This document shows, piece by piece, positions 53,350 through 63,050 of a stretch of 64,000 nt of DNA. This stretch comes from Candidatus Mycobacterium wuenschmannii (GTDB lineage Bacteria > Actinomycetota > Actinomycetes > Mycobacteriales > Mycobacteriaceae), in the NCBI RefSeq assembly GCF_030252325.1, contig NZ_CP126981.1:62001-126000 (forward strand), read 5' to 3'. The notes beneath the pieces are model-generated. The model was not told the origin of the DNA, made no database searches, and saw only the letters and a program-made list of their open reading frames with translations. Position 1 is the first letter of the stretch. The number at the start of each line of letters is the position of its first letter. The translations under genes and the position numbers were made by a program.

Positions 53350-53425
53350 GGGGCTATGGCGCAGTTGGTAGCGCACCACACTGGCAGTGTGGGGGTCAGG
53401 GGTTCGAATCCCCTTAGCTCCACCA
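53350..53425 (+). tRNA. tRNA-Ala (anticodon GGC), CCA encoded
   Basis: The acceptor stem GGGGCTA pairs with TAGCTCC, the anticodon stem CCACA/TGTGG encloses CTGGCAG with anticodon GGC (read 5'-3'), and the T arm AGGGG-TTCGAAT-CCCCT is perfect. The D arm is GCGC..GCGC. The 3' end carries an encoded CCA. Length is 76 nt. Confidence 0.95.
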
Positions 53426-53429
53426 GGAA

Positions 53430-53467
53430 GTCGCAGCTCAAAGGCCAAAAGACCTCGAGACTGCGAC
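53430..53467 (+). terminator. Hairpin just after the tRNA gene
   Basis: GTCGCAG (53430-53436) and CTGCGAC (53461-53467) are perfect 7-bp arms, with CTC/GAG pairing inside. It starts four bases after the tRNA CCA and may end the tRNA transcript or help 3' processing. Confidence 0.45.
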
Positions 53468-53537
53468 GCCGTCAAGACCGTCGTGCCAGATTGCCACTCT
53501 GTCAGAATCGCTATTCACTACGGCGATTGCACTCATG

Positions 53538-55406
53538 TCAGCTTGTTTCATCGACAACTCTTCCTAAGTGGCGCGTTGCGTTGGACTCGCTGAACAGAAC
53601 ATCGGCATCTTTCCAAACCTCGTCGGCTTTGCCTTTCGATAGCCGCGCCTGATCGCAGAAGACTGCCCGCGGAACGCCCTCGGATCTCGCTGCCGCAGCT
53701 AGCTTCGCCAGGTCAAGTCGCGTGGGGTCTGTCGTTGGGTCGGCGTAGAACTTTCCATCGCGAAGGAGGCCCTTCACTGTGTCGTCGCTTACGCCAATCG
53801 TTGCGCCAATGTCCCGGCGGCTCAATCCTTTCTGTTGAAGATCGACGGCCTCGCGACAGCGATCGAGGCGATCAGCACGAGTATTCGTATTGGTGGCGTT
53901 CTGGCCGTCGTTCGGCCCAGAAGACGGCTTGGCCGGTTGACGGCACCCATCGCAGACAGGCTCACCACGACGTCGCGCGGCGATCCACGTGTGGCCGCAT
54001 ATCGAGCACACGAGCCCCACGCCCTTGGCCGGAAGTCGATTTGCCAGGAGTGGTGATCGGGTACGCAGCGCCGTCAAGTAGTCGGACACCGATGCGATGG
54101 GGATGCCGAATTTCTTTGCATCCTTTGCCTTTCTGGACATCGATGCGGGATCGGCAGCTACCAGTAGATCGCAGTTCTTTTTCGTCACCGCGCTTACCGG
54201 TTCGAGATCATGTTGGCGCGCATGAGTTTCGAGATCGTCCCGTTCTAATGGGTCACCATTCGGCCGCAGCGCGGCTCCGGTAAAGCAAATCCGCATGCCG
54301 GGGTGAAGGTGGAGCGCCTCGGTGGTGATGCGGTAGGGATTCGTGCGCGCGTACACCACCGCGTCATCGAGCTGGAGCAGAGCCGCCGTCCGACAGAGCT
54401 GATCGAATTCGTCATCGGTCACTGCGCCGTCATCCAGAGCAGCATCGATCACACCCTGAAGAAACTCTCGGTGCGCTTGTGCACGGCCGCGTTCGTTGAG
54501 GCCTAGGTCCTCGGCCAGTTGTGACAATTCGCGGCGCTCATCGGCGTCGAATCTCAGGTCTGCCACGGCGTAATCCAACAGAGTCACGTACGGGGCAAAA
54601 TCAGCTGAACTATGTAGATTCGCCGCCAGCCGCGTCACGTAGGGGCGTTCGACGTCAACGGCGGTCAACCCGTCGCGCGTCAGCACTCTCGGAAACGACG
54701 CGGACACGGGACGCGCGGACGCGGGCCGGCAACTGCGGAAGAAGTCGACGACTTTGAGCAGAAGCTCGGTCGTCGCGCGCGCATCGGTTAATGCGCGATG
54801 GGCGCCGTGCAGCTGGACTCCGTAGTCCATGCAGGCGGCGCTCAATTTGCAGCCGCCCACGGCACGCAGGGTGTCGAGGCCGTCTCCCCAGTCGACGTCA
54901 ATACCGAGGCGGTCGAACTCGTAGCCCAGGAGCCGGCGGTCGAAGCAAAGATTGTGAGCAGCGACGACCGCGCCGTCGATTAGGGCGGCTAGATGGAGTG
55001 CAATGTCGTCGAACGCCGGTGCGCCCTGCAGGATCGACGGTGTTAGCCCGTGAATCCATGTAGGGCCAGGGTCACGCAGCGGGTTGATCAAACACTCGAA
55101 TTCGTCTACCACCGAACCGTTGCGATCTAGCGAAACGACCGCGACCTCAACGACGCGGTCGGCGCTGAACAGTCCTGTGGTCTCTACGTCGATGACGGCG
55201 ATCCGATCGGCGTCACTCAGCAGCGCAGAGAGCCCGCTCTCGCTGCCAGCTGTCGAGTCCTGTAATCCGCGGCCCGGCTGCGTCGCATTGCCGGGAGCAA
55301 TCGGCGGTTCCGAGCCGTAGGTCCATTTCGTCCAACGAATACCATCGCACCAGCGGAGCGTGGCCTGACTCCAAGGATCTGAGTACCAACCGGCTGCAGC
55401 TGACAT
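53538..55406 (-). CDS. DEDDh exonuclease fused to BRCT, zinc-ribbon and HTH domains
   Basis: 622 aa. Domains in order: DUF2510-like N-terminus (GWYSDPWSQATLRWCDGIRW, about 6-30); DEDDh 3'-5' exonuclease (about 69-230), with Asp73/Glu75 in VIDVETTGL, HNLCFDRRLL and HRALTDAR; a helical TerB-like region (about 250-355); BRCT (about 370-450; GMRICFTGAALRPNGDPLER); four-Cys zinc ribbon (CSICGHTW and CDGC); and a C-terminal HTH (LSRRDIGATIGVSDDTVKGL). It is like DNA polymerase III epsilon subunits in its exonuclease. A DNA-repair or defence role is possible. Its codon use and lower GC look different from the neighbours, suggesting transfer. Confidence 0.87.
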   Translation of the reverse strand: MSAAAGWYSDPWSQATLRWCDGIRWTKWTYGSEPPIAPGNATQPGRGLQDSTAGSESGLSALLSDADRIAVIDVETTGLFSADRVVEVAVVSLDRNGSVVDEFECLINPLRDPGPTWIHGLTPSILQGAPAFDDIALHLAALIDGAVVAAHNLCFDRRLLGYEFDRLGIDVDWGDGLDTLRAVGGCKLSAACMDYGVQLHGAHRALTDARATTELLLKVVDFFRSCRPASARPVSASFPRVLTRDGLTAVDVERPYVTRLAANLHSSADFAPYVTLLDYAVADLRFDADERRELSQLAEDLGLNERGRAQAHREFLQGVIDAALDDGAVTDDEFDQLCRTAALLQLDDAVVYARTNPYRITTEALHLHPGMRICFTGAALRPNGDPLERDDLETHARQHDLEPVSAVTKKNCDLLVAADPASMSRKAKDAKKFGIPIASVSDYLTALRTRSPLLANRLPAKGVGLVCSICGHTWIAARRRGEPVCDGCRQPAKPSSGPNDGQNATNTNTRADRLDRCREAVDLQQKGLSRRDIGATIGVSDDTVKGLLRDGKFYADPTTDPTRLDLAKLAAAARSEGVPRAVFCDQARLSKGKADEVWKDADVLFSESNATRHLGRVVDETS

Positions 55407-55507
55407 GGACTCCCCAATGCAGTTAAACGAATCGCACGGGACATTACTGAACGGGACCGACGAAATCCGCCGACTTCGAGAGTGATCGAAAGCAGCGGGG
55501 GTAGCCC

Positions 55508-57175
55508 TCAGTCAGTTCTCGGGTAGGTCATAAGGTCGACCCAGTTTTCGGGCGTTGCAATCTTTTTCGCTCCGGAGGCGAAGACACCAATTTGGCCGCT
55601 AGCTGGATCGAGGTAGGTGCCGCGGTGCTGGTCGTAGGTCACGACGGCCGGCTCGGCGCTTGTCACTGGATCCGCGTGGGTGGCTGTGGCTGCGCTGTTC
55701 GATGCCGCGGGTGACTGCCCGTAGGGCGGCACACGCTGGTCGGACGGCGGTTTATAGGGCAGTGGTGGAGGGCGGGGCCCGTCGGCGGGCGGAGCTTGGG
55801 TTGGGTAGGGCGGCACCAGTGCGGGTCCGGGGCCTGGTGCAACCCCGGGGGGCAGGTGCACGACTGGGTTGCCGGGGTCGTAGTCGACGCCGGGTGGTAT
55901 GTAGGGATAATTATTGGGAGGCAAGATATTTCGTGGGTTAGTGGGCTGGATACCGGTGGGGACAGGGGGGCCGCGCCACGGATTGGATCCGATGGGTTCG
56001 TAGCCTTTGGGATCACGGCAGAGCTGGACGGTGGGCGCGCGCTTGCCGGGAAACTCCTGACACGGATAGTTACGCGCGCCACGGACGACGGTGGGATCGC
56101 TTTGCGGGACTTTGCAGTAGAGGTCTTTGGGAACGTCACGCAGGGTGAGGTCGCCGGGGGTGCGTATTTCGTGGGGTGACAAGAAGCCGGTCAAGCATGG
56201 CGGTGGTGCGCCAAGGTTGAGTTTGAAGTCGGCTTTGACGCCCTCGTCGGAGGTGCTTTGGCCGGCGACGGTGATGAGCATCGCGGTCAGCGCCGGTATC
56301 AGCACGAGGGCTTGTTCGATGGACTTGTGGTAGATGACGCCGATGCGGCCGGCGTTGGCAAGGTTTGCCGCCAGGATCGGGAATGTCGGTCGGATGCCGG
56401 TGAATGCGGTGTTGATGTAGGTCGCGGCTTGCGGCGTGGTGGACAGTAGGTCGCGGATTTGGGGATCGGCACTGTTGAGATGGGTGGTCAGACGCGCCAG
56501 GCCGTCGGCGATACGGTTGATTTGGGGGCCGCTGGCAAGTTGTGCGTCAAGGAATGGTCCGGCTTGGTCGATGAGTGCGGTGGCCTCAGCGGAGTCGGCG
56601 TTAGCGTCGTGGATAAGCAGTTGTGTGGATTGGATCAGCCGCGCGAGTTCGGGGCCGGTGCCGTCGAACGCCTGGAATGTTTGGTGAAGCAGTTCGCGGA
56701 TTCGGCTGTCGCGCACCGAGTTCACGAGTTGGTCGGTTTGGGCGAGCAGTCCGGTGACGTCTTGGCTCAGCACGGTGTGGGCGCGGTCGATGTGTGAACC
56801 ATTGTGCAGCAAGGAACTCGAGGCACCTGGTGGCGGGGTGAGGTCGAGGAATTGCTCTCCGATCGCGGAGCGGCTTTTCACGCTGGCGGTGACGTTGGCG
56901 GGAATCGGGGTCTTGGAGTTCAAGGTGAGGTGCGCATCGACACCGCGATTTTTCGTCAGGGTGATGGCCGTGACGCGGCCGATGGTGGCCCCTCGGTAGG
57001 TGACGTTGGCGTTGGCGTACAGACCGCCGCTGGCGGCGAAGTTCGCTGTGACCGAGTACGTTCCGATGCCCAGCTGTGTCGGGAGACGTAGGTAGAGGAT
57101 AGCGACGGCGCCGACGGCGACGACGGTCACGGTGGCGAAGATGGCGAGTTGCCAGCGGATGAGGCGGGTCAGCAT
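55508..57175 (-). CDS. Mce-family protein, MceF position
   Basis: 555 aa, last gene of the mce operon. One N-terminal membrane helix (LAIFATVTVVAVGAVAILYL) leads into the MCE/MlaD domain (TANFAASGGLYANANVTYRG and GRVTAITL), then a long helical region, then a Pro-rich tail of about 130 residues. Mce proteins form a tube that carries lipids or sterols across the periplasm. The stop codon of mceE overlaps the start by one base. Confidence 0.92.
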   Translation of the reverse strand: MLTRLIRWQLAIFATVTVVAVGAVAILYLRLPTQLGIGTYSVTANFAASGGLYANANVTYRGATIGRVTAITLTKNRGVDAHLTLNSKTPIPANVTASVKSRSAIGEQFLDLTPPPGASSSLLHNGSHIDRAHTVLSQDVTGLLAQTDQLVNSVRDSRIRELLHQTFQAFDGTGPELARLIQSTQLLIHDANADSAEATALIDQAGPFLDAQLASGPQINRIADGLARLTTHLNSADPQIRDLLSTTPQAATYINTAFTGIRPTFPILAANLANAGRIGVIYHKSIEQALVLIPALTAMLITVAGQSTSDEGVKADFKLNLGAPPPCLTGFLSPHEIRTPGDLTLRDVPKDLYCKVPQSDPTVVRGARNYPCQEFPGKRAPTVQLCRDPKGYEPIGSNPWRGPPVPTGIQPTNPRNILPPNNYPYIPPGVDYDPGNPVVHLPPGVAPGPGPALVPPYPTQAPPADGPRPPPLPYKPPSDQRVPPYGQSPAASNSAATATHADPVTSAEPAVVTYDQHRGTYLDPASGQIGVFASGAKKIATPENWVDLMTYPRTD

Positions 57176-58353
57176 CAGCGACCCGTGTTCGGTGATGGGG
57201 GTGCCGGAATCTGAAAGGGGTCGGCGGCTTGCCCGGACAGGCCGGCGAGTTCGCCGATGAGGAATTCTGGCGGCTTGACCACCTCGGCTAGGTGTTTCAT
57301 GTTGGCGTCCAGTCCTGAGGTGGTGAAGATGTTTTCACCGAGACGGCGCACGGTGAGGTCGAGGGTGAGGAACGTGTTGAGGAAGTCGCCGCGCACGGCC
57401 CGAGGCACCCCGTTCAGCGGTAGGGGAAATGCCGGGATGATCGGCAGTGCGTCGATGAGTTTGTTGATGTTGTCGGCGAGGGGAGCGATGACGGCGTTGG
57501 CTTCCTTGACGTCGGCGGCGAAGTCGGTTTTAGTGCGTGCCAGTGTGTGGGCGGCGACGTCGGCCAGGCGGCGCAGCGCGGCGAAGGTGGCGACAATGGT
57601 GTCGCCGTCGCTGTTGAGGATCTGCAGGGCCGCGGGCAGTGACTGCAGGGCGTCGCTGAGGGCGTTGCTGCTGTGGGCCACGGTTGCAGCGAAGCGGTTG
57701 AGGTGGTCGACGGCGGCGAGGATGTCGTTGCTTTGCGCGTCGATCGAGGCGGTCAGCTCGGCCAGGCGGGGTAGCAGGTCGGTGAAGTGGCCGGCGCGCC
57801 CGGCGACGGCTTGGTAGAGCTCATCGGTGATCTCGCCTAGGGCACCGAGGTTGCCTTTGTTGACCACGACGCCCAGGGCGGAGAGCACTTCCTCGGTGCT
57901 GGGGGAGTGCCCGGAACGGCTGATGGGAATGCGGGCGCCGGCGCGCAGCGCGCCGGTCGGGGTGGTGGCGGCCGGCGGGGCCAGTTCGATGTGCTGTGAG
58001 CCCAGCAGTGAGGTCTGGGCGACTTTGGCTTCGCAGTTGGCCGGCAGAGCGACGTCAGGGTTGAGGGCGAGGGTGACTTCGGCGTAGAAGGTGCCGTCGC
58101 GGCGTTGGCGGGCCGCGATGGTGGCGATGCTGCCGATGGTGACGTCGTCGTGCATGACCGGTGAGTTCTGCGGCAGCGTGGACACGTCGGGAACGTCAAC
58201 GGTGACGCGCAGGGCTCCGCGTCCGTGTCCGGCGGTGCCGGGCAAGGGCAGCGAGTTGACCCCGTCGAAATGGCAGCCGGTGATGGTCAGCATCGCCGCG
58301 GCGATGGCCGACAGCGACCGCGCCGCGCGGAAAGCTCTGTGAGGCAGGCGCAT
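57175..58353 (-). CDS. Mce-family lipoprotein, MceE position
   Basis: 392 aa. The signal ends in a lipobox, SAIAAAMLTITGC, as in LprK-like MceE proteins. The MCE domain contains VTVDVPDVSTLPQNSPVMHD and GSIATIAARQ, followed by a helical domain that starts NKGNLGALGEITDELYQAVA. It is the lipoprotein subunit of the Mce lipid-import assembly. A 44-bp gap separates it from mceD. Confidence 0.92.
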   Translation of the reverse strand: MRLPHRAFRAARSLSAIAAAMLTITGCHFDGVNSLPLPGTAGHGRGALRVTVDVPDVSTLPQNSPVMHDDVTIGSIATIAARQRRDGTFYAEVTLALNPDVALPANCEAKVAQTSLLGSQHIELAPPAATTPTGALRAGARIPISRSGHSPSTEEVLSALGVVVNKGNLGALGEITDELYQAVAGRAGHFTDLLPRLAELTASIDAQSNDILAAVDHLNRFAATVAHSSNALSDALQSLPAALQILNSDGDTIVATFAALRRLADVAAHTLARTKTDFAADVKEANAVIAPLADNINKLIDALPIIPAFPLPLNGVPRAVRGDFLNTFLTLDLTVRRLGENIFTTSGLDANMKHLAEVVKPPEFLIGELAGLSGQAADPFQIPAPPSPNTGR

Positions 58354-58397
58354 TGATTACCGTTTCGGCTGAGGTGGCGGTGGGAGCATGAGGTCGC

Positions 58398-59657
58398 TCA
58401 GGGGGCGTCGGGGGCGATGTGGGGTGGTGTGACGCCGGGAGCTGGTATCCACTGCAGCTGCGAGATCGGGGTTTGGGCTTTCTCCTGGGTTTGGGGGGTG
58501 TCGTAGATGGTTTGGCCCTTGTAGGCGTTGATGGCGTTGATGGGGTGAAACAGGATCGGCGGATAGTTCATGGTCAGCCGTTTGAGGACCGGCGCCATGC
58601 GTTCGCGGCAGATTTCGGCGCGCTTGATGTTGTCAGTTCCCCCGCCCCCGTCGAAGCTTCCGCAGATGAACTGCACGGGGTTGGCGAGGTTGGGCAGCGT
58701 CAAGATGCCTGACAGGGACGCTTGGGCGGGGTTGTAGATGTTGTAGAAGTTGGCCAGCCCGTGCGGGGCGATGTGCAGAACCTGCTGCAGGTCGTCGCTG
58801 TGGTCGTTGAGTAAGGTGGTGAACTCGCTGAGTCGGTCGACCTGCCCGATCAGTGCGTCGTTGTTGTCACGCAGGAAGTTTCGGACATCACCAAGTGCGT
58901 GGTTGAGGGTCCCGAGGGTGGTGTTGAGGTCTGCGGTGCTGTCGGCGAGCACCTGGGACACCGCGGCGACGTGGTTGGAGAATTGCACAATTTGTGTGTT
59001 GCTGGCCGACAGCGCATCAACGACGATGTGCAGGTTTTTGATGGTGCCGAGCAGGTCGGTGCGGTCATCACCGAGGCGCCCGGCGGTGCGCGCGAGTTCG
59101 TGCACGGCGGTGCGAAATGATTCGCCTTGGCCGTCGAAGGTGTCTGCGGCCTGATTGACCACCCGGGTCAGCGGTCCTTGCAGCGATCCTGCTTGTGGAC
59201 CGAGTTGGGTGGCGAGCTTGGTCAGTTCGTCTTTGACCTGGTCCCACTCGACCGGGGTCGCGGTGCGGGACTGCGGGATGACCGCTCCTGAGGCCAGGGT
59301 GGGTCCGCTTGTGTAGAGGGGTGCCAGTTCGATGAAGCGTGCCGAGACCAGGTTGGGGTCGATGAGGATGGCCTGGGCCTCGGCGGGCACCCGCACGGTG
59401 GGGTCGATCGACAAGACGATGGTGGTGGCCTCGGCGCGGGGGGTGATGGAGACGACCGAGCCCACGGGTATTCCGGCGATTTTCACCTCATCACCGGGGT
59501 AGAGCCCGATCGAGGAGGCGAATTGTGCAGTCACTACCAGCGGCGGGCGTCGGCCGGGACGGGCCACGATCAGCACACTGGCGAGAACGGCGACCAACAC
59601 GGCCGCCAGCGCCAGGCGCGCGATGCGCCGCGGGATCGGCGGCCATGGCGCGCTCAT
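58398..59657 (-). CDS. Mce-family protein, MceD position
   Basis: 419 aa. The N-terminal membrane helix is LALAAVLVAVLASVLIVARP. The MCE domain has VTAQFASSIGLYPGDEVKIA and GIPVGSVVSITPRA. A long helical region follows, ending in a Pro-rich tail with TPISQLQWIPAPGVTPPHI. The ATG overlaps the stop of mceC (ATGA). Confidence 0.92.
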   Translation of the reverse strand: MSAPWPPIPRRIARLALAAVLVAVLASVLIVARPGRRPPLVVTAQFASSIGLYPGDEVKIAGIPVGSVVSITPRAEATTIVLSIDPTVRVPAEAQAILIDPNLVSARFIELAPLYTSGPTLASGAVIPQSRTATPVEWDQVKDELTKLATQLGPQAGSLQGPLTRVVNQAADTFDGQGESFRTAVHELARTAGRLGDDRTDLLGTIKNLHIVVDALSASNTQIVQFSNHVAAVSQVLADSTADLNTTLGTLNHALGDVRNFLRDNNDALIGQVDRLSEFTTLLNDHSDDLQQVLHIAPHGLANFYNIYNPAQASLSGILTLPNLANPVQFICGSFDGGGGTDNIKRAEICRERMAPVLKRLTMNYPPILFHPINAINAYKGQTIYDTPQTQEKAQTPISQLQWIPAPGVTPPHIAPDAP

Positions 59658-60718
59658 GGTGTCTGCGGCCTGATCCGGGCGCGCTCTGAGACCAGCCCGG
59701 CGAGGTAGTCATGCAGGCTGGCCGGAAGCTTGCCGGGCTGAAAGATGGTGTCTAACAACAGTGCCGAGATGTTGGGCGGGGGAACACCGTAAATGTTGGC
59801 GTCGAATCCCGGCCCGGATCCGACAACTTCGGCCAGCGTCGTGGAGAACGCGGGCAGCCGGGTCAGGGCGGCATCGAGGTGCTCGCGGTGGGCGTTGAGA
59901 TTGTCAAGGACCAGGTTGAGTTTGGTCAATGCGGGCCCGAACTCGACGCGGTTGTCGGCGACGAATCCCGAGATCTGGCGGGCAACGTCGTCGATCCCGC
60001 CGATCAGGGTGGCGAGGGCTTGCTGGCGGGCGTGCAGTGCGGCGAACAAGTCGTCGCCGTCGTTGATGATCTGGTCGAGTTGGCCGGCGCGGTGGGCCAG
60101 TACCCCCGACACCGTGTGTGCGGCGTGCAGCAGGTCATCGACTTGCCGGTCGCGGGCGTTGATGCTGTGCGATAGCGCCGCCAGCCCGGTCAACGCGTTG
60201 TGCAGCGGCGGTGTGGCGTCGTGCAGGGCGTCGGTGAGCACCTGCAGGGCGCGGGCGAACCGCGGCTGGTCGATGTCGGTGGCCGAGCGGCCGATGTCTT
60301 GCAGTGCTCCAGATAGCGTGTAGGGGGTTGTGGTGCGGCTCAACGGGATTGATGTCGCGGTTCCAGAGCCGGCCGGGGCTACCGACAGCGCTCGTTGGCC
60401 AAGTACTGTGTCGGTTCTGATCGCGGCGAGTGTTTGGTCGCCGACTGCGATGCCGCGGGTTACGGTGAATTCGACTTGGGCGCCGGTGGCGCACAACCGC
60501 AGCGCAGTGACTTTGCCCACGGGGAAGCCGTAGATCTGCACGTCGTCGCCGACGGACAGTCCGGCGGCATTGGCGAAATAGGCGGTGTAGGGGCGGCCCT
60601 GGGGATAGAACGGCAGCGTCGTGTAGCCCGCGCTGACCAACACCAGGCAGGTGACGAGCACGATGCCCAGCAGCCCGGTGCGCAGCGGTCCGCGGGGTTG
60701 GGGACTATTTGCGGGCAT
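59654..60718 (-). CDS. Mce-family protein, MceC position
   Basis: 354 aa from ATG 60718, overlapping the 3' end of mceB by 14 bp; an in-frame start at 60754 lies inside mceB and is less likely. A membrane helix (GLLGIVLVTCLVLVSAGYTT) is followed by the MCE domain, with YTAYFANAAGLSVGDDVQIY and GFPVGKVTAL. The rest is helical. Part of the six-subunit Mce tube. Confidence 0.9.
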   Translation of the reverse strand: MPANSPQPRGPLRTGLLGIVLVTCLVLVSAGYTTLPFYPQGRPYTAYFANAAGLSVGDDVQIYGFPVGKVTALRLCATGAQVEFTVTRGIAVGDQTLAAIRTDTVLGQRALSVAPAGSGTATSIPLSRTTTPYTLSGALQDIGRSATDIDQPRFARALQVLTDALHDATPPLHNALTGLAALSHSINARDRQVDDLLHAAHTVSGVLAHRAGQLDQIINDGDDLFAALHARQQALATLIGGIDDVARQISGFVADNRVEFGPALTKLNLVLDNLNAHREHLDAALTRLPAFSTTLAEVVGSGPGFDANIYGVPPPNISALLLDTIFQPGKLPASLHDYLAGLVSERARIRPQTP

Positions 60719-61757
60719 CGGCGCACCTGCTGGTTGCCATGTCGGAGGGCCCACCGAGCGGAAGGTAAATGTCGCTGCCCGCCGGGCCGTTCATCTTGAT
60801 TTTCAACGAGCAGCTATAGATGTTGAAGAACGCGCCGTAGGAGCCCAGGGCGCTGAGGCGTAGGTAGTTTTCGGCGAGCGGCTCAATGATGTGGTTGACG
60901 TCATCTTTGTGGTCGTCGAGTGCGCCAGCCAGGGGGCGGGCGTGTTCGATGATGCCGCGCAAAGGGCGTCGAGAGTGAGTCAGCATGTCGGTGAGGTCGG
61001 TTTCGGCCGACGCCAGAGGCTCGAGTGCTGCGGCGATCGGTTCGCGCCCGGCGGCCAGGGTGTGCACGAGGTGCTGCAGCTGATCGATGCTGGTGTCGAG
61101 TTGGGTGCCTTTGTCGTCGACGGTGCGCAGCACGGTGTCGAGGTTGGTGATGGCCTCACCGATGAGGTGGTCGCGGGCCGCCAGGTTCTGGGTGAACGCG
61201 CCGGTGCTGGACAAAATGTCGGCCAGTGCGCCGCCCTTGCCGTCGAGCAGTTCCAGGATCGCGTTACTGATCTCGTTGATCTTGTGTCCATCGAGGCCTT
61301 TGAGGACCGGTCGCAGACCGCCGAGCAGCGCGTCGAGGTCCAGGGCGGGCTGGGTGTGGGATCGCGCGATGGTGGCTCCGGGCGGCATTTTCAGCAATTC
61401 GCCGGGCCCTGAGGTGATCTCGAGGTAGCGGTTGCCGACGAGGTCCTGGTAGCGGATGACGGCGCGAGTGGAGGTGTAGAGCTGGTAGCGCTTGTCTACC
61501 GTGAAGGCGACGGTGACGTGGTCACCGTTGATCCCCACGTCGGAGACCGACCCGACCGGAACACCGGCGATGCGGACGTCTTGGCCGGCTTTGAGTCGGG
61601 AGATGTTGGTGAAGTCGGCGTGGTAGGTGGTGGTGGAGGCGAACCGGAACTGGCCGAAGATGACGACGAGCCCGGCGAGCACCAACACCATGACAATGGT
61701 GAAGATGCCGACCTTGAGTGCTGTGCGGTCAGACAAGTCAGATGTGTTGCTGCGCAT
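60705..61757 (-). CDS. Mce-family protein, MceB position
   Basis: 350 aa. N-terminal helix (LKVGIFTIVMVLVLAGLVVI), then the MCE domain: TYHADFTNISRLKAGQDVRI and AGVPVGSVSDVGI. The MceB hallmark C-terminal YSCSLKIKMNG is near the end. The start shares one base with the mceA stop (TGATG). Confidence 0.92.
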   Translation of the reverse strand: MRSNTSDLSDRTALKVGIFTIVMVLVLAGLVVIFGQFRFASTTTYHADFTNISRLKAGQDVRIAGVPVGSVSDVGINGDHVTVAFTVDKRYQLYTSTRAVIRYQDLVGNRYLEITSGPGELLKMPPGATIARSHTQPALDLDALLGGLRPVLKGLDGHKINEISNAILELLDGKGGALADILSSTGAFTQNLAARDHLIGEAITNLDTVLRTVDDKGTQLDTSIDQLQHLVHTLAAGREPIAAALEPLASAETDLTDMLTHSRRPLRGIIEHARPLAGALDDHKDDVNHIIEPLAENYLRLSALGSYGAFFNIYSCSLKIKMNGPAGSDIYLPLGGPSDMATSRCADARK

Positions 61758-62953
61758 CAGTAGTCGTCGCGTTCTGCGTAGGCGCCGTGAAAGAGGAATT
61801 GCAGTGTCGAGGGCGCGTCGATGGATAGTTCAGTGTTGGGTTGATAGGGGACGTAGGCGTTGTCGGTGACGAGGAAGGGGGAGTGGAACCAGGATCCGCC
61901 GTACTGCTTGCTGGGCAGGTCGGGCAGACCTCGGCAGTTGGGTCCGCCGGAGGCGTTGACGATGGGCAGGCTCTCGGGATAGGTGTAGGCGGGCTGGCCG
62001 AGCATGAAGTTCGCGGTCAGGGAGATACCGGGCACGTAGCCACCCAGGTAGGGCCCGAACTTCTGGTTGGCCGAACTCAATGCTGTTACCAGGCAGCCGT
62101 ATTCGGGTGAGTAGTCACCGAGCACTTTGAGCGGGGCGCGTAGCCGATTGATCGTGGCGATGTAGTCATCGGCGGCCGGTTGCAGGGTCAGGTAACCGTT
62201 GTCGGCGAGCCCGATCGCCGACAACAGGGTGGCTTTGAGATTGTCGCGTTGACTGACAACGGTGTTGCTGAGGGCGGGGATGTTGTCCACGACGGTGACG
62301 AGGTGGGGTGCGGCGCTAGCGTAAATGTCGGCCACGGCCGCGGTTTTCTGCGTGACCCGTTGCAGCGCTGGTAGTTTCGGGTTGATCGTCGACAGGTAGG
62401 TGTCCAGGTCTGCCATGGCGGCACCCAGATTGTTTCCGTTGTCGCGTAACCCCTGTCCGGCTGCGGTCAGCGTGGCGTTGAGTTCGGTGGGGTCGATCTT
62501 GTGCAGGGTGTCGACCAGCGTCTGAAACAGGGTGTTCACCTCCACCGCCACCGACGACGCCGCGATCCGGCTGCCGGGCGCCAAGGTGTCGGTGGAGGGA
62601 TGCTCGGGGGCAAGGAATTCCACGCTTTTGGCGCCGAACACGGTGTTGCCGGCGATGCGCACCGCTGCGTTGGCGGGGATGTAGCCCATCTGGTCGCGGC
62701 GGATGGCCAGCGTCAGCCGTGCGCGGCCCTGGTCGTAGGCGATCGCGGCGACGCGCCCGACGTGGACGCCGAGGTATTTGACTTTGGCGTCGCGCTCCAT
62801 GACCAGCCCGGCGCGCGCGGCATCCACCGTGACGGTGTCAGTGGGGGTGAAGGCGGAGGTGTAGGCCAGGTACGTTATCGCGGTCACAGCGGCGATCGCT
62901 GCCGCCATCGCCGCCGCGGCGAGACGGACGATCGTTGGACGACGGCTGCGCAC
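61757..62953 (-). CDS. Mce-family protein, MceA position
   Basis: 398 aa, GTG start preceded by GGGAGGTAGGAA. It has a membrane helix (LAAAAMAAAIAAVTAITYLA), the MCE domain (VTVDAARAGLVMERDAKVKY and LGVHVGRVAAIAY) and a long helical segment ending with FLFHGAYAERDDY. This is the first Mce subunit gene here. The 97 bp upstream lead to an SDR gene, not to a YrbE permease gene. Confidence 0.92.
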   Translation of the reverse strand: MRSRRPTIVRLAAAAMAAAIAAVTAITYLAYTSAFTPTDTVTVDAARAGLVMERDAKVKYLGVHVGRVAAIAYDQGRARLTLAIRRDQMGYIPANAAVRIAGNTVFGAKSVEFLAPEHPSTDTLAPGSRIAASSVAVEVNTLFQTLVDTLHKIDPTELNATLTAAGQGLRDNGNNLGAAMADLDTYLSTINPKLPALQRVTQKTAAVADIYASAAPHLVTVVDNIPALSNTVVSQRDNLKATLLSAIGLADNGYLTLQPAADDYIATINRLRAPLKVLGDYSPEYGCLVTALSSANQKFGPYLGGYVPGISLTANFMLGQPAYTYPESLPIVNASGGPNCRGLPDLPSKQYGGSWFHSPFLVTDNAYVPYQPNTELSIDAPSTLQFLFHGAYAERDDY

Positions 62954-63050
62954 TTCCTACCTCCCCTGCGCTGGTGTGATGGTTGATTCAGTTCGGGCAC
63001 AACGTGTGTCATGTTCGCGTCGACTGCGACTGGCGCGAGGTGGTGTTGCT

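Noticed and set aside
53350..55500. Integrated element with att sites at tRNA-Ala
   Set aside because: No integrase gene and no second copy of the tRNA 3' end was found in the window.
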